Shown: in pieces, positions 30,238 to 38,799 of the stretch | Position numbering within the stretch: position 1 is the stretch's first letter | Layout: each line of letters starts with the position of its first letter | DNA from: Pseudoalteromonas sp. Scap06 | GTDB lineage: Bacteria; Pseudomonadota; Gammaproteobacteria; Enterobacterales; Alteromonadaceae | DNA length: 64,000 nucleotides | Assembly: GCF_013394165.1 (NCBI RefSeq) | Contig: NZ_CP041330.1 | Coordinates: forward strand, 558,001 to 622,000 | Reading direction: 5' to 3' | Notes under the pieces: generated by a model | Told to the model about the DNA's origin: nothing | What the model saw: only the letters and a program-made list of their open reading frames with translations | Database searches by the model: none | Program-made: the position numbers and the translations under genes

Positions 30238-32432
30238 TGCTAAAAATGGGTACGCGCCTGACTAACGAGAAAAAGAATATTGATCTTCTTGTTTGTCACG
30301 TTAGTTTTGGTCGACAGTATACTGCTTTGTATGATCTAAATGGTTTTGACCCAAAAAAGAACCTTTCTAAACCTGAAGCATGGCGTATGGATGATGTATT
30401 GGCACATATAACTAGCCACTCATTAAAAGTAGAGCGTTTTGACTACCCGGTTGTTATGACTAGAAGTGATGACTGGATTGCTACTGAAATGGGGAAAGGT
30501 GCCTGGCTTGATAAACGTGACTATAAATTTAGGAAAATCGAAAGTCTTGTTAGTCCCGATAAAATTGAGCAGTACTTGTATGGTAAGGGGCTAGCGGCTG
30601 AGATAAAGCCACTTCTCGGAAAGGATAAGTGGAAAGGGAAAGCATCATTTCATTCTGCGATCAATCGATACATCATTTTTGGCTGTACCAAAAATTCATT
30701 GTTGCCATTTGGCTTGATGCAATGTGGCTCAAACTACCGTTATGTTAAAGACTTGAGTGACTCCCAGATTAAGCGTGGTCCAAACGGTAAGAACGGTAAA
30801 GTGAAAGTTCGTTCAAACGCACGGTGTGTAAATGATGTTGATAAATTAAACATTAAAAAAACTGCTGCTTTTATCAAATCTAATCACGTTAACTTTTCTA
30901 TTGCGTTTGCTTATCGGCTATATCACAGGACATTTGAACGCTATGTAATCGAAAGAGAGACGACATTAGGTACCCAACATATCTTTCACCCATTTCCTGA
31001 GGAAGATCGAATCAGTGATGGCATGTTTCGCTATCACTTTAAAAAAATTATTGATAAAGCATCACTTCTTCGTTTGAAACATGGAGATGTTAACTTCGCT
31101 AAAGACTTTGAGGATAGACAAGGCAAGTCTTTTGATGGGGTACTTGGCGCCACACAGCGCTATGAAGTCGATGCAACCATTCTTGATTGTTACGTGCGTT
31201 ATCCTTTTGATACAAGTAAGCGCTATTCAATGGGGCGTCCTGTTTTATATCTCGTAGTCGATGTTTATTCAACAATGATTGTTGGGATGTATTTGGGGTT
31301 TGATGGCCCCAATTGGCAAGGAGTATCTCAGGCTTTGGCAAATGCATGTTTAGATAAAGTTGAATTTGCTAAACGTTTTGGCGTTCTTCTTGATAAAAAT
31401 GATTGGCCCGCTAAACATGTGCCAATTGAATTAGCAATAGACAATGGACCTGAATATAGGAAAACCTTCATTGATGCTCTTTTAAACGCGAGAATTGGTA
31501 TTGAAGATGTTGCGTTTATGGCTATTTATCGCGGTGATGCTAAAGGAGTGGTTGAGCGCAAATTTGGTACTGTTAATGATCAAGTTATTAAGTTTATTCC
31601 TGGTGCATTAGCAGAGTTACCAAAACGTGAAGATAGCCATGCATCTAATAATGCGTTGTACGATTATGACTCATTAATGCAAGTGTTAATCGCAGAAATT
31701 TGCTACCACAACAATTCAGCAGATCGTCTCAAGCGACTTAACTTCAAAGGCCTTGTAAATGGTGCGGACTTTACGCCGAAAGCGATTTTTTTAAATAGCT
31801 TAGAAGACATGGAAAAGGTCGGGCGATTAAACTCTGGAGTAAGTGAAGCTAAAATTCGGTGGGCATTTTTGCCTGAAGAGCGTGCGACGGTAACTTCTAG
31901 CAGTATACGTTTTGAAGGGGTCGAATACCATCACCCCTATTTCAAATCTAGTGGTGGCTATGCTAGAGCTAGGCATCATGGCACATTCAACATATTAGTC
32001 AAAAGGATGTACGACAATATCAATGAGCTGTTACATGAAACCGACGATGGTCAGATCGTTAAGTTACGCCTTAAAAATATCAATAACGAAAATCCTTTAG
32101 CAAGTCAGCATTGGGAGCAGGTAATGCACTTGATGGAGCAAGAAAAAGATATGCTTCACGAGCATAAGCAAAATGCTCTGATCACACGTTCATATTGGGA
32201 TTCTGTTACTGATCTTACTACTGCGCAACAGGAGGCTGAGCGCTCGCTCGCACCTAAAAATAAACATAAATCTATCCAACCAGGCATTAAAGCTCGTCAA
32301 CAAATTCAGAAGCTTGTGCTAAGAACTCAAGCGAATCAACAGTTGGATAATACATTTGGTACTGGAACCGACTTAGAGTCAATGAAGCCCGCCGTCATGG
32401 ATGACTTAGACGACGAATTGTATGGAGATTAA
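30234..32432 (+). CDS. tnsB: TnsB-like DDE transposase
   Basis: A 732-aa retroviral-integrase-fold transposase that binds the end repeats and makes the 3' cuts and strand transfer. The catalytic triad is Asp313 (YEVDATILDCY), Asp403 (LAIDNGPEYRK) and Glu441 (AKGVVERKFGT). N-terminal DNA-binding helices occupy about 1-290 and a Mu-type beta-barrel plus basic tail follow the core. It should recognise the six sites at 15137-15193 and 38641-38771. Length and triad spacing are normal and there is no frameshift. Confidence 0.94.
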   Translation: MMLKMGTRLTNEKKNIDLLVCHVSFGRQYTALYDLNGFDPKKNLSKPEAWRMDDVLAHITSHSLKVERFDYPVVMTRSDDWIATEMGKGAWLDKRDYKFRKIESLVSPDKIEQYLYGKGLAAEIKPLLGKDKWKGKASFHSAINRYIIFGCTKNSLLPFGLMQCGSNYRYVKDLSDSQIKRGPNGKNGKVKVRSNARCVNDVDKLNIKKTAAFIKSNHVNFSIAFAYRLYHRTFERYVIERETTLGTQHIFHPFPEEDRISDGMFRYHFKKIIDKASLLRLKHGDVNFAKDFEDRQGKSFDGVLGATQRYEVDATILDCYVRYPFDTSKRYSMGRPVLYLVVDVYSTMIVGMYLGFDGPNWQGVSQALANACLDKVEFAKRFGVLLDKNDWPAKHVPIELAIDNGPEYRKTFIDALLNARIGIEDVAFMAIYRGDAKGVVERKFGTVNDQVIKFIPGALAELPKREDSHASNNALYDYDSLMQVLIAEICYHNNSADRLKRLNFKGLVNGADFTPKAIFLNSLEDMEKVGRLNSGVSEAKIRWAFLPEERATVTSSSIRFEGVEYHHPYFKSSGGYARARHHGTFNILVKRMYDNINELLHETDDGQIVKLRLKNINNENPLASQHWEQVMHLMEQEKDMLHEHKQNALITRSYWDSVTDLTTAQQEAERSLAPKNKHKSIQPGIKARQQIQKLVLRTQANQQLDNTFGTGTDLESMKPAVMDDLDDELYGD

Positions 32433-32444
32433 GGGAGTAATCTT

Positions 32445-33863
32445 TTGAAAAAAGAAGCGATATATCGAAAACACCCGCTTGATAGCTTAAATGGAAATCC
32501 TCTTACCGAGGCTATTGAAGTAATAGCGCACGAAGACGAGCTGAATAAAAAGCTTACTTTCAAACCTACTTTTGAAAAGAGCTTAACTAATATACCAGCT
32601 GTATATCAGCAGGTATTTCTAGAGCGGTTAGAAAAGGTTCACGTTCCAGCGCCATACTTATATGGAATGTATAACAAGTTTGTAGGGCTTATTTTAGATG
32701 GATATTCTAAGTACACGCCACATTCTGCGGAAACTAACAAATTGCAAATGGCAATCGCCTTGGCAGCTAGAAAGGGGGATCGATTAGAAGAGAAATTTAT
32801 TTCTCGAACAACCGCGCCTAGCGTATTTGTTCATGGTCATAGCGGTGTTGGTAAGACGAAAGGAATTCGCAGTGTTCTGAACGTGATCCCACAAGTGATC
32901 AAGCACAACAAGTTTGAGGACAAAATCTTCCGGCAAGATCAGCTCGTTTGGATATCGCTTGATATGCCATCGACTCCATCAACCAAGGGGTTGGCGCTCA
33001 ATTTTTTTAACGCTGTTGATGAAGCCCTTGATACAGATTTTTATGAACAGTGGAAAGATAAATCACATTACTCTGTAGAACGCCACTTAAGTCAAATGCA
33101 GTCAATTGCTGTGGCACATCATTTGGGGTTGGCTCATATTGATGAATTGCAGTTCATGTTGAAATACAAAAATAGTAAAAATGCGCCATCCTTCACTACG
33201 ATTGAAGCTTTGTTTAACAAAATGGGTATTCCTATTGTTCTTTCATCAACAACATCTGGTAGGGAGATGTTTTTATCTGACACTAAAAGCCCAGATTTTA
33301 CGATCACACGCAGATTATTGACCAACCGTGAATATCAGTTTTCTTTGTACGGGGTAAAGAGTAAGTTTTTTAACTCTCTCTTTGATGCATTGTTCCCTGA
33401 ATCATTTTGCAAGAGTAGCGAAATGCCAGATAAGCAGTTCAAACAAGTTTTTTGTTATTTAACGTGTGGTCTGCCTGCAATGATGACGAGGTTGGCGATA
33501 CTGCATCATGAGTCAATTGCAATGTTGAAGAATAAATACCCCGATAAAGCCGATGCATATCGCACGGGTGACGTGGGAAGGTTACATAAGACGTATAACA
33601 ATCAATTCTCTTTGATTGCTGGCGCTTTAGATAATCTCAGAGCGGGAAATATTCAACAGTTTGATGAGGGTGTGAACAAACTGGATCAAAAAGAGCATGT
33701 TTTAACAAACGAAGAAGTAAAGTTAGCTGCAAAAGCTGAGCGCAAAAAAGTACAAAAGTTATTACCTGACGTGGTGCCAGACCCATTAGGTATACCTCGA
33801 GTGTGTATGGATATTGATTCTAAAGATATGCTCAATTTCATTGAGGAGGGATCTGATGACTAA
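32445..33863 (+). CDS. tnsC: TnsC-like AAA+ transposition regulator
   Basis: A 472-aa AAA+ ATPase linking target choice (TniQ) to the TnsAB transposase and enforcing target immunity. Walker A is GHSGVGKT (131-138), Walker B is LAHIDELQF, and a sensor-1 segment follows at IVLSSTTSGREM. It starts with TTG 32445, 7 nt after AAGGGAG. It is 12 nt after tnsB and overlaps the first tniQ by 8 nt, so expression is tightly coupled. Confidence 0.93.
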   Translation: MKKEAIYRKHPLDSLNGNPLTEAIEVIAHEDELNKKLTFKPTFEKSLTNIPAVYQQVFLERLEKVHVPAPYLYGMYNKFVGLILDGYSKYTPHSAETNKLQMAIALAARKGDRLEEKFISRTTAPSVFVHGHSGVGKTKGIRSVLNVIPQVIKHNKFEDKIFRQDQLVWISLDMPSTPSTKGLALNFFNAVDEALDTDFYEQWKDKSHYSVERHLSQMQSIAVAHHLGLAHIDELQFMLKYKNSKNAPSFTTIEALFNKMGIPIVLSSTTSGREMFLSDTKSPDFTITRRLLTNREYQFSLYGVKSKFFNSLFDALFPESFCKSSEMPDKQFKQVFCYLTCGLPAMMTRLAILHHESIAMLKNKYPDKADAYRTGDVGRLHKTYNNQFSLIAGALDNLRAGNIQQFDEGVNKLDQKEHVLTNEEVKLAAKAERKKVQKLLPDVVPDPLGIPRVCMDIDSKDMLNFIEEGSDD

Positions 33864-34845
33864 TATATCCTTCATGCCTACCCCTTTTGATGGCGAGCAC
33901 TTTGCGGGAGTGGTGTCTCGTAAGGCAACCCTTTTAGATAGTAGTAACCCTAAGCTGGTGTTTGAGCGCATGCTTTCAGAGGATGGCTCTTTGAGCAATC
34001 AACGAATCTATCATCCGTTAATTGATGTTGCTGCGAATGCGTATGAGGGGAGTATAAGCAGAGAATATCTGTTAAGAAAACACTCATTGTTTCCTTATTA
34101 TTCACCTTCGATGCATTTTCGTGATGTTGATAAGATCATTAATAAGCGGATCAGGAAAGGAGGCCTTTGGAAACGCTGCGAATTTATTGAGCAAGTACCA
34201 TCCTTATCGGCTCCATTATGCAGAACATTGTCGTTTTCTTTAGCTTGGCGATGGTGCCCATTATGCGCTATTGAAGATGAAAAACGTGTAGGTACTTCCT
34301 ATTGGCACGTTGAACACCAGTTACCTTCGATGATCACTTGTTCAAAGCATGCTTGCGAATTGCTTGAAAGCTGCAATACCTGTGGATTTTCTAGCATTGA
34401 TATAAGAGTTATGGCGACGCCACCAACCACCAATAAATGTACTAAATGTGGTGCTATTCATAGGGCAAGTTACGTAGATTTAAATGGGCATATTACATGG
34501 GTACAGCAAGCGAGTATGGATTTATTAAATTCACCTGGAATGCTTTCTAAACCATACTTTGAACACGTAATGAAACGAGGTATTCAAAGTGGCTTTTCTA
34601 ATTTAAACGGAGGGAGAATACGAGAGCAAGTATTTGTGGCAGCGAGACTTCAGCAAGACTTTGTAGCGTGGTTTTTTGAACATGGCTTTGAACGTTTTTT
34701 TCATGAGCCTGAAGTTGTAATCAATTACAAAACGTTAAGTCTCGAAAAGGCGTTACGAAACGTAAATGGGTGGCATCCATTGTTTGTATTGATGTGGCTG
34801 CGCTTTTTGGCGGTAGAATGGCCTTCGTTAGAAATTGCAGCTTAA
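33856..34845 (+). CDS. tniQ: TniQ/TnsD-family target selector 1
   Basis: A 329-aa TniQ-domain protein. ATG 33856 follows GAGGAGGG and overlaps the tnsC stop. Zinc-finger cysteines and histidines are visible in WCPLCAIEDEKRVGTSYWHV, TCSKHACELLESCNTCGF and KCTKCGA. An N-terminal TniQ fold is followed by a short C-terminal part, so it is smaller than Tn7 TnsD (508 aa). It may bind a second class of target or act together with the larger TniQ, whose start lies 28 nt inside this gene. Confidence 0.85.
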   Translation: MTNISFMPTPFDGEHFAGVVSRKATLLDSSNPKLVFERMLSEDGSLSNQRIYHPLIDVAANAYEGSISREYLLRKHSLFPYYSPSMHFRDVDKIINKRIRKGGLWKRCEFIEQVPSLSAPLCRTLSFSLAWRWCPLCAIEDEKRVGTSYWHVEHQLPSMITCSKHACELLESCNTCGFSSIDIRVMATPPTTNKCTKCGAIHRASYVDLNGHITWVQQASMDLLNSPGMLSKPYFEHVMKRGIQSGFSNLNGGRIREQVFVAARLQQDFVAWFFEHGFERFFHEPEVVINYKTLSLEKALRNVNGWHPLFVLMWLRFLAVEWPSLEIAA

Positions 34846-36275
34846 GTGCGCTGCTACCCAACGAGACTATTTACAGTTGGCTCGCTAGAGCAGGGCTAAT
34901 AAGCGGTTTAGCTACGGATCATGACTTTTTGCTGGTTAGGTTGGGGTATACTGGCCAGCAATTAACATCCATATTCCCATCTTTTATTGTTCCAGTTTCA
35001 GAAAGTGTGAGCGTGGGCATTGACGAATTAATCGTAAAACACACAGTTTTGCCATTTTTTAAGCCTTTTATACAAAGTGATGTCTTCCAAGAAGCTTTTA
35101 CTAAAATGCTTGAGGGAGCATGCACTGATGCGTACAGTCAATTCTCGCTACTGGCTAATCGAATACCAGAACCGACAGTCCTATGTTATTGCCCGCAGTG
35201 TGCCGCCCAAGACATCAAAAACGTAGGTGTGGCGTATTGGCATGTTGCCCATCAATTACCTTGGATTAACTACTGTCCATTTCATTTAATAAAGCTAGAA
35301 GCAATAAAACGTGAAAGGAAATTGCTCGTATTGCCGCCTCAGGTTGTAAGTGAGGGCAAAGGTTTAACACAGGCAAGCCTAAAGCAGGCAAGACTTGCTC
35401 AAGATGCGTATGCACTCTGGTCTTTAAATTTAGAATCCATTGATTCAGATGTTTTGAGAAGGGTTTATTTACATGGGTTAAATGCGAATAATCTCGTATG
35501 TAATTATGGGTCTGTCAGGCAAGAAAAATGGCAAACAAGCCTTAAGGAGTACTGGGTAAATGAGTTGCCTAAAGGGCTTTTTGATGCGGTTTTTGGGGGG
35601 AGTAAAAGCAATAGCTACCCATCAAACTTTATTTATCAATCCCACGCACAGTTTCACTCATTAAAACACCTACTCGTGATACAGCATTTATTTGGCAGTT
35701 TGTCAGAGTTTTTGAAGTGTTGCTCTAATCCGAATCAATTAAACGTGAGGCCAGATCATTTAATTAATGATGCGTTTGAACGAGTTAATCCAGAAAAAAC
35801 AGATTTACTTTTAAAGCAGTTAAGAAATGGTATGAGTATGCGTCAAGCTGCTAAGCGAGCAAATGTTAGTGTGGGGTATGCTAAATCTATAGCTATGCAA
35901 AATAACATACGAATACACCGTAGAGCACAGTTCTTATTTGCGACAGAGCGTAAGCAAATTCTTTCTAGGCTAAGAACTGGCGAACTTACAACTTCAATTG
36001 CCAAAGAGATGGAATGCTCGCAAAGTGCTGTTGAACAGTTATTGACTCAGTTTCCTGATATTAAAGAATTACGTATCCAGCTTCGATTTGAAAAGCAACG
36101 CAACACGCATCGCTCAATATTACATGAATGTTTGGATAGAACAAAAGCGCCTACTCGTGGAGAGATTCAAGCATTATGTAGAAGTTCTTACACGTGGCTT
36201 TTTAAACATGATAAGGAATGGCTGTATGAAACTTTACCGTCTGCAATACCAAGAAATAGACGTAGAGGGTATTAG
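34818..36275 (+). CDS. tniQ: TniQ/TnsD-family target selector 2, likely attachment-site binder
   Basis: A 485-aa TniQ protein close to Tn7 TnsD in size. It opens LLPNETIYSWLARAGLISGL (TniQ signature), has the zinc knuckle YCPQCAAQDIKNVGVAYWHV with CPFH, and continues into a C-terminal region with helix-turn-helix-like repeats (MSMRQAAKRANVSVGYAKSI; LTTSIAKEMECSQSAVEQLL). By analogy with TnsD, that part would read the attachment site, here the 3' end of gcvP. ATG 34818 lies within tniQ1. The stop codon abuts a 52-bp tandem array. Confidence 0.87.
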   Translation: MAFVRNCSLSALLPNETIYSWLARAGLISGLATDHDFLLVRLGYTGQQLTSIFPSFIVPVSESVSVGIDELIVKHTVLPFFKPFIQSDVFQEAFTKMLEGACTDAYSQFSLLANRIPEPTVLCYCPQCAAQDIKNVGVAYWHVAHQLPWINYCPFHLIKLEAIKRERKLLVLPPQVVSEGKGLTQASLKQARLAQDAYALWSLNLESIDSDVLRRVYLHGLNANNLVCNYGSVRQEKWQTSLKEYWVNELPKGLFDAVFGGSKSNSYPSNFIYQSHAQFHSLKHLLVIQHLFGSLSEFLKCCSNPNQLNVRPDHLINDAFERVNPEKTDLLLKQLRNGMSMRQAAKRANVSVGYAKSIAMQNNIRIHRRAQFLFATERKQILSRLRTGELTTSIAKEMECSQSAVEQLLTQFPDIKELRIQLRFEKQRNTHRSILHECLDRTKAPTRGEIQALCRSSYTWLFKHDKEWLYETLPSAIPRNRRRGY

Positions 36276-36705
36276 GATGAAGCCTTAATTTGGTTAAATA
36301 CTGTAATGAAGCCTTGTTCGCGATCAGGATGAAGCCTTAATCCGGTTAAATACTATAATGAAGCCTTGTTCGTGATCAGGATGAAGCCTTAATTCGGTTA
36401 AATACTATAATGAAGCCTTGTTTGCGATCAGGATGAAGCCTTAATTTGGTTAAATACTGTAATGAAGCTTTGTTCGCGATCAGGATGAAGCCTTAATTTG
36501 GTTAAATACTGTAATGAAGCTTTGTTCGGGATCAGGATGAAGCCTTAATCCGGTTAAGTACTGTAATGAAGCCTTGTTTACGATTAGAGTGAAGCCTTAA
36601 TTCAGTTAAGTACTGCAATGAAGCCTTGTTTACGATTAGAGTGAAGCCTTAATTTGGTTAAATACTGTAATGAAGCCTTGTTTGCGATCAGGATGAAGCC
36701 TTAAT
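36275..36705 (+). repeat. 52-bp tandem array, eight exact-length units plus a partial ninth
   Basis: Units begin at 36275 and then every 52 bp with no indels through 36690, followed by 15 bases of a ninth. Each unit contains the 10-mer ATGAAGCCTT twice, 29 and 23 nt apart (17 copies in all, with a few substitutions such as GTGAAGCCTT and ATGAAGCTTT). Differences between units cluster in the two inter-core segments (TTTGG/CCGG/TTCGG and TTCGCG/TTTACG). The first unit touches the tniQ2 stop. The core is unlike the TnsB sites at the transposon ends. The function is unknown: protein-binding array, transcript tail repeats or a replication-slippage minisatellite. Confidence 0.95.
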
Positions 36706-37229
36706 GAGATTTGATCTGAGAGAAAACCATATGTCTATGGACATTATTGATAACTTACTTTTTGAGGCCTGCCTTGATGATATTTTTGTTAGTTACTCAG
36801 GGTATTGGCTAGACAGAACTATAAGTCCGCAGGAGTGCTGAGACGGAAGACATTTTAAAGAAATCAGTAATATGACAAGTTAGTATTTTGTTCCCAAATT
36901 CCAAATATTTAGACAGGTAGGTCTTCGGTGTACTGGATTAAAGCTAGATTTAATACTAAAAACGTCATCTTAACTTTCACTAAACCTGATTTAAGAGGCT
37001 CGCAGCATAGAGATATCAAGGGTTATTCTAAATGTTTAATTGTGTAAATATCATTGAACATTGATATTGGATTGTAAAATAGGAGTTTACAGTAAAGCGC
37101 TGTAATAGTAATTGTTTAGGATAAGTGGTAAAACAAGTCAAAGTGTGAAATAGAAACGGATTCATTAGAAAAGTGGAAGAATCTAACCGAAAATAAATTG
37201 AACTGAATTAATCTCTTGCTGGAAGTGTT
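36706..37229. other. 524-bp region between array and GIY-YIG-like gene
   Basis: No convincing gene. Two short readings exist: 36731-36841 (36 aa, MSMDIIDNLLFEACLDDIFV at its start) without a clear ribosome-binding site, and 36928-37047 (GTG start, 39 aa). They may be relics of lost cargo. No terminator or promoter stands out; AT-rich sequence precedes the next gene. Confidence 0.4.
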
Positions 37230-37724
37230 GTGCTAGATAAAGTAATAAAAATTAATAAGCTTTTGGATTCTCAAAACCTATATACATTGAAAGAGGCTAA
37301 GAGGGAAATTCCAACTAAATCTTCCGGGTTTTATTGGATTTTTACTAAGTTACCTCTAGACAGATTTATTGAGGCTCCGACTCCTACTAACCCTGTTCAT
37401 GTTGATTTATCGTTAATGGCTAAGGTTCATCAAGATTCAAAGTGGGTTATCAAGCAAAGTGGTGAAGAATACTGGTGTGTTTATAATGGCAAAGGCACTG
37501 ATTTAAAAGCTCGAGTGTCAGCTGCTTTTACAAATACAGATGGACAAACCGGAAAGCTAGCTTTAACTCGTTGCTTAAATGAGAAAGACTTTAGAGTTAA
37601 GTTTGTTGTGTGTGATTGTAAAAATCCTATATATGGTATTAATAATTCATTTTCTGAATTACAAAGAGATTTGGAACGAGTATGGCGCTTAAACTTTGGT
37701 TGGCCATTTCTTTCATGCATATAA
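37230..37724 (+). CDS. GIY-YIG-like nuclease-fold protein, transposon cargo
   Basis: A 164-aa protein with a plausible GIY-YIG layout: the first strand GFYWIF (33-38), the second VYNGKG (84-89) followed by DLKARVSAAF with the expected Arg95, and Glu143 (FSELQRDLERVWRLNFGWPF) as candidate metal ligand. The classical GIY and YIG triplets are altered (FYW and YNG), so activity is uncertain. It starts at GTG 37230 behind GGAAG. It is next to an unknown gene on the same strand, inside the transposon. A nuclease of a small defence module is a reasonable hypothesis, not shown by the sequence. Confidence 0.6.
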   Translation: MLDKVIKINKLLDSQNLYTLKEAKREIPTKSSGFYWIFTKLPLDRFIEAPTPTNPVHVDLSLMAKVHQDSKWVIKQSGEEYWCVYNGKGTDLKARVSAAFTNTDGQTGKLALTRCLNEKDFRVKFVVCDCKNPIYGINNSFSELQRDLERVWRLNFGWPFLSCI

Positions 37725-37746
37725 CAAGCTAATTGAGAGTGAAATT

Positions 37747-38445
37747 GTGAACATATTGGTAACCCCACCAGAGCAACATTTTGACAAAGGCCTAGGAATT
37801 TCGGCACGGCACTTTAGAGACGCAGCTAAAGCATTACAAAAAAATGAAAATAGCAAAGAGTTAGTCTCGCCTACTTGTTATGTTCAGCGACATGCTATTG
37901 AGTTGTACTTGAAATCGCTAATTTATATATTACATAAAAAATATAACATCCCTTTTGGAGAAGGTTTCAGTTTAGAAAAACCTGCTATTTGCGTAAATGG
38001 GAAGTGGAAGTTGCTTTCCAATACTCATAATTTGGCGGACCTATACAGCTATTTTTTATTGATTTTTAACGACTGTAGCGATTTACTCCCAAAAACAACT
38101 GACTGGACAATAGATACAGAATTAACAGCGCAAATAAACCTTATAAGTGGTTTTGATCCAACAAGCACATATTTCAGATATCCTGAAGCTACAAATAGGC
38201 GGCAAGATTTGAAGAAAGCCACAGTTCAACCTATAGACCTTGGTGAAAATTTGGAAAAGTTTCACCCAACAACGGATTCTCCTATCAAGTGCTCAGTAAT
38301 GTTAGATTCCAATGACAATATTGTAGCTACTTACGATCTTAATCCCAATCCAATTGAACATGTGAGAAGCGCTTTAGATAAAGCAATTGACTATTTAAAT
38401 AATTTACATTGTGCGTTTCTAGGCGAATTAACTAAGTGGTCATAG
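37747..38445 (+). CDS. uncharacterised protein, partner of the GIY-YIG-like gene
   Basis: A 232-aa protein from GTG 37747 (GAGAGT 6 nt upstream); a TTG at 37696 inside the previous gene would add 17 residues. I do not recognise a family. Residues about 18-70 form helices with ARHFRDAAKALQKN and YVQRHAIELYLKSLIYILHK, a pattern seen in HEPN-type four-helix proteins, but no R-x4-6-H RNase motif is present. YFRYPEATNRR in the middle and HVRSALDKAIDYL near the end are other landmarks. It is the last gene before the transposon left end. Confidence 0.65.
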   Translation: MNILVTPPEQHFDKGLGISARHFRDAAKALQKNENSKELVSPTCYVQRHAIELYLKSLIYILHKKYNIPFGEGFSLEKPAICVNGKWKLLSNTHNLADLYSYFLLIFNDCSDLLPKTTDWTIDTELTAQINLISGFDPTSTYFRYPEATNRRQDLKKATVQPIDLGENLEKFHPTTDSPIKCSVMLDSNDNIVATYDLNPNPIEHVRSALDKAIDYLNNLHCAFLGELTKWS

Positions 38446-38640
38446 TCACGCACTGTTAAACCAGAAAATATGCGGTGTTAGAGATTTTCATGTTCGTTCT
38501 TGAACACAAAGCCCTCAAAATATATGTGTTACTTCTGTCCGCTTTTAACAACGTATATGACACTCAGGCTTGATTGCATTTAATCTAAACTTACGCGTTG
38601 AGCAAACACATTATTAATTGAAATGATATATCCTATTTCT

Positions 38641-38780
38641 GGTTGCAAACTCTATTTAAAAAGTTAAGCTCATTGATAATGAGATTTTGTGTTTTAGTTG
38701 CATTTTTTATTTGAAAAAAGCCCAACCTAACTTATTGAGTTATAATATGTGCCAGTTGCAAACTATATTCAACAATCACA
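38641..38780 (-). repeat. transposon left end with three spaced TnsB-type sites
   Basis: Sites on the opposite strand to those at the R end lie at 38641-38658 (GGTTGCAAACTCTATTTA), 38696-38713 (AGTTGCATTTTTTATTTG) and 38754-38771 (AGTTGCAAACTATATTCA), starting 55 and 58 bp apart. The element ends in ACA at 38778-38780. The wide spacing copies the Tn7 L-end arrangement. Confidence 0.85.
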
Positions 38781-38785
38781 TTGAA
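38781..38785. repeat. target site duplication, right copy (TTGAA)
   Basis: TTGAA immediately follows the terminal ACA and equals the copy at 15123-15127. The pre-insertion chromosome would have read gcvP stop, three bases, TTGAA, then the sequence from 38786. Confidence 0.92.
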
Positions 38786-38799
38786 CTTTAAAAACGAAA

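Larger units (their letters stand above)
15128..38780. mobile_element. complete Tn7-like transposon with defence cargo
   Basis: A 23,653-bp element bounded by TGT and ACA with TTGAA duplications on both sides. The terminal 27 bases of the two ends align without gaps: both start TGT, share GAATA at positions 11-15 and TGCAACT at 21-27. Three ~18-bp sites (consensus near CGAATAAAGTTTGCAACT) lie at each end, packed at 15137-15193 and spaced at 38641-38771, as in Tn7 R and L ends. Inside are tnsA, tnsB, tnsC, two tniQ genes, Thoeris, a type I restriction system with accessory proteins, a 52-bp tandem array, and a GIY-YIG-like pair. The packed end faces gcvP, as R faces glmS in Tn7. All transposition genes look intact, and there are no cas genes. 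tnsA lies mid-element with most cargo between it and the R end. Confidence 0.93.

Noticed and set aside
36275..36705. CRISPR array or guide array for the Tn7-like element
   Set aside because: The so-called spacers are themselves near-identical between units, the repeat core is only 10 bp, alternating spacing is 29/23 nt, and there are no cas genes. It is a tandem satellite-type array.
36275..36705. Transposon end made of many TnsB sites
   Set aside because: The true ends were found at 15128 and 38780 with a different repeat (TTGCAAC-type), TGT/ACA termini and target duplication; the array core ATGAAGCCTT does not occur there.
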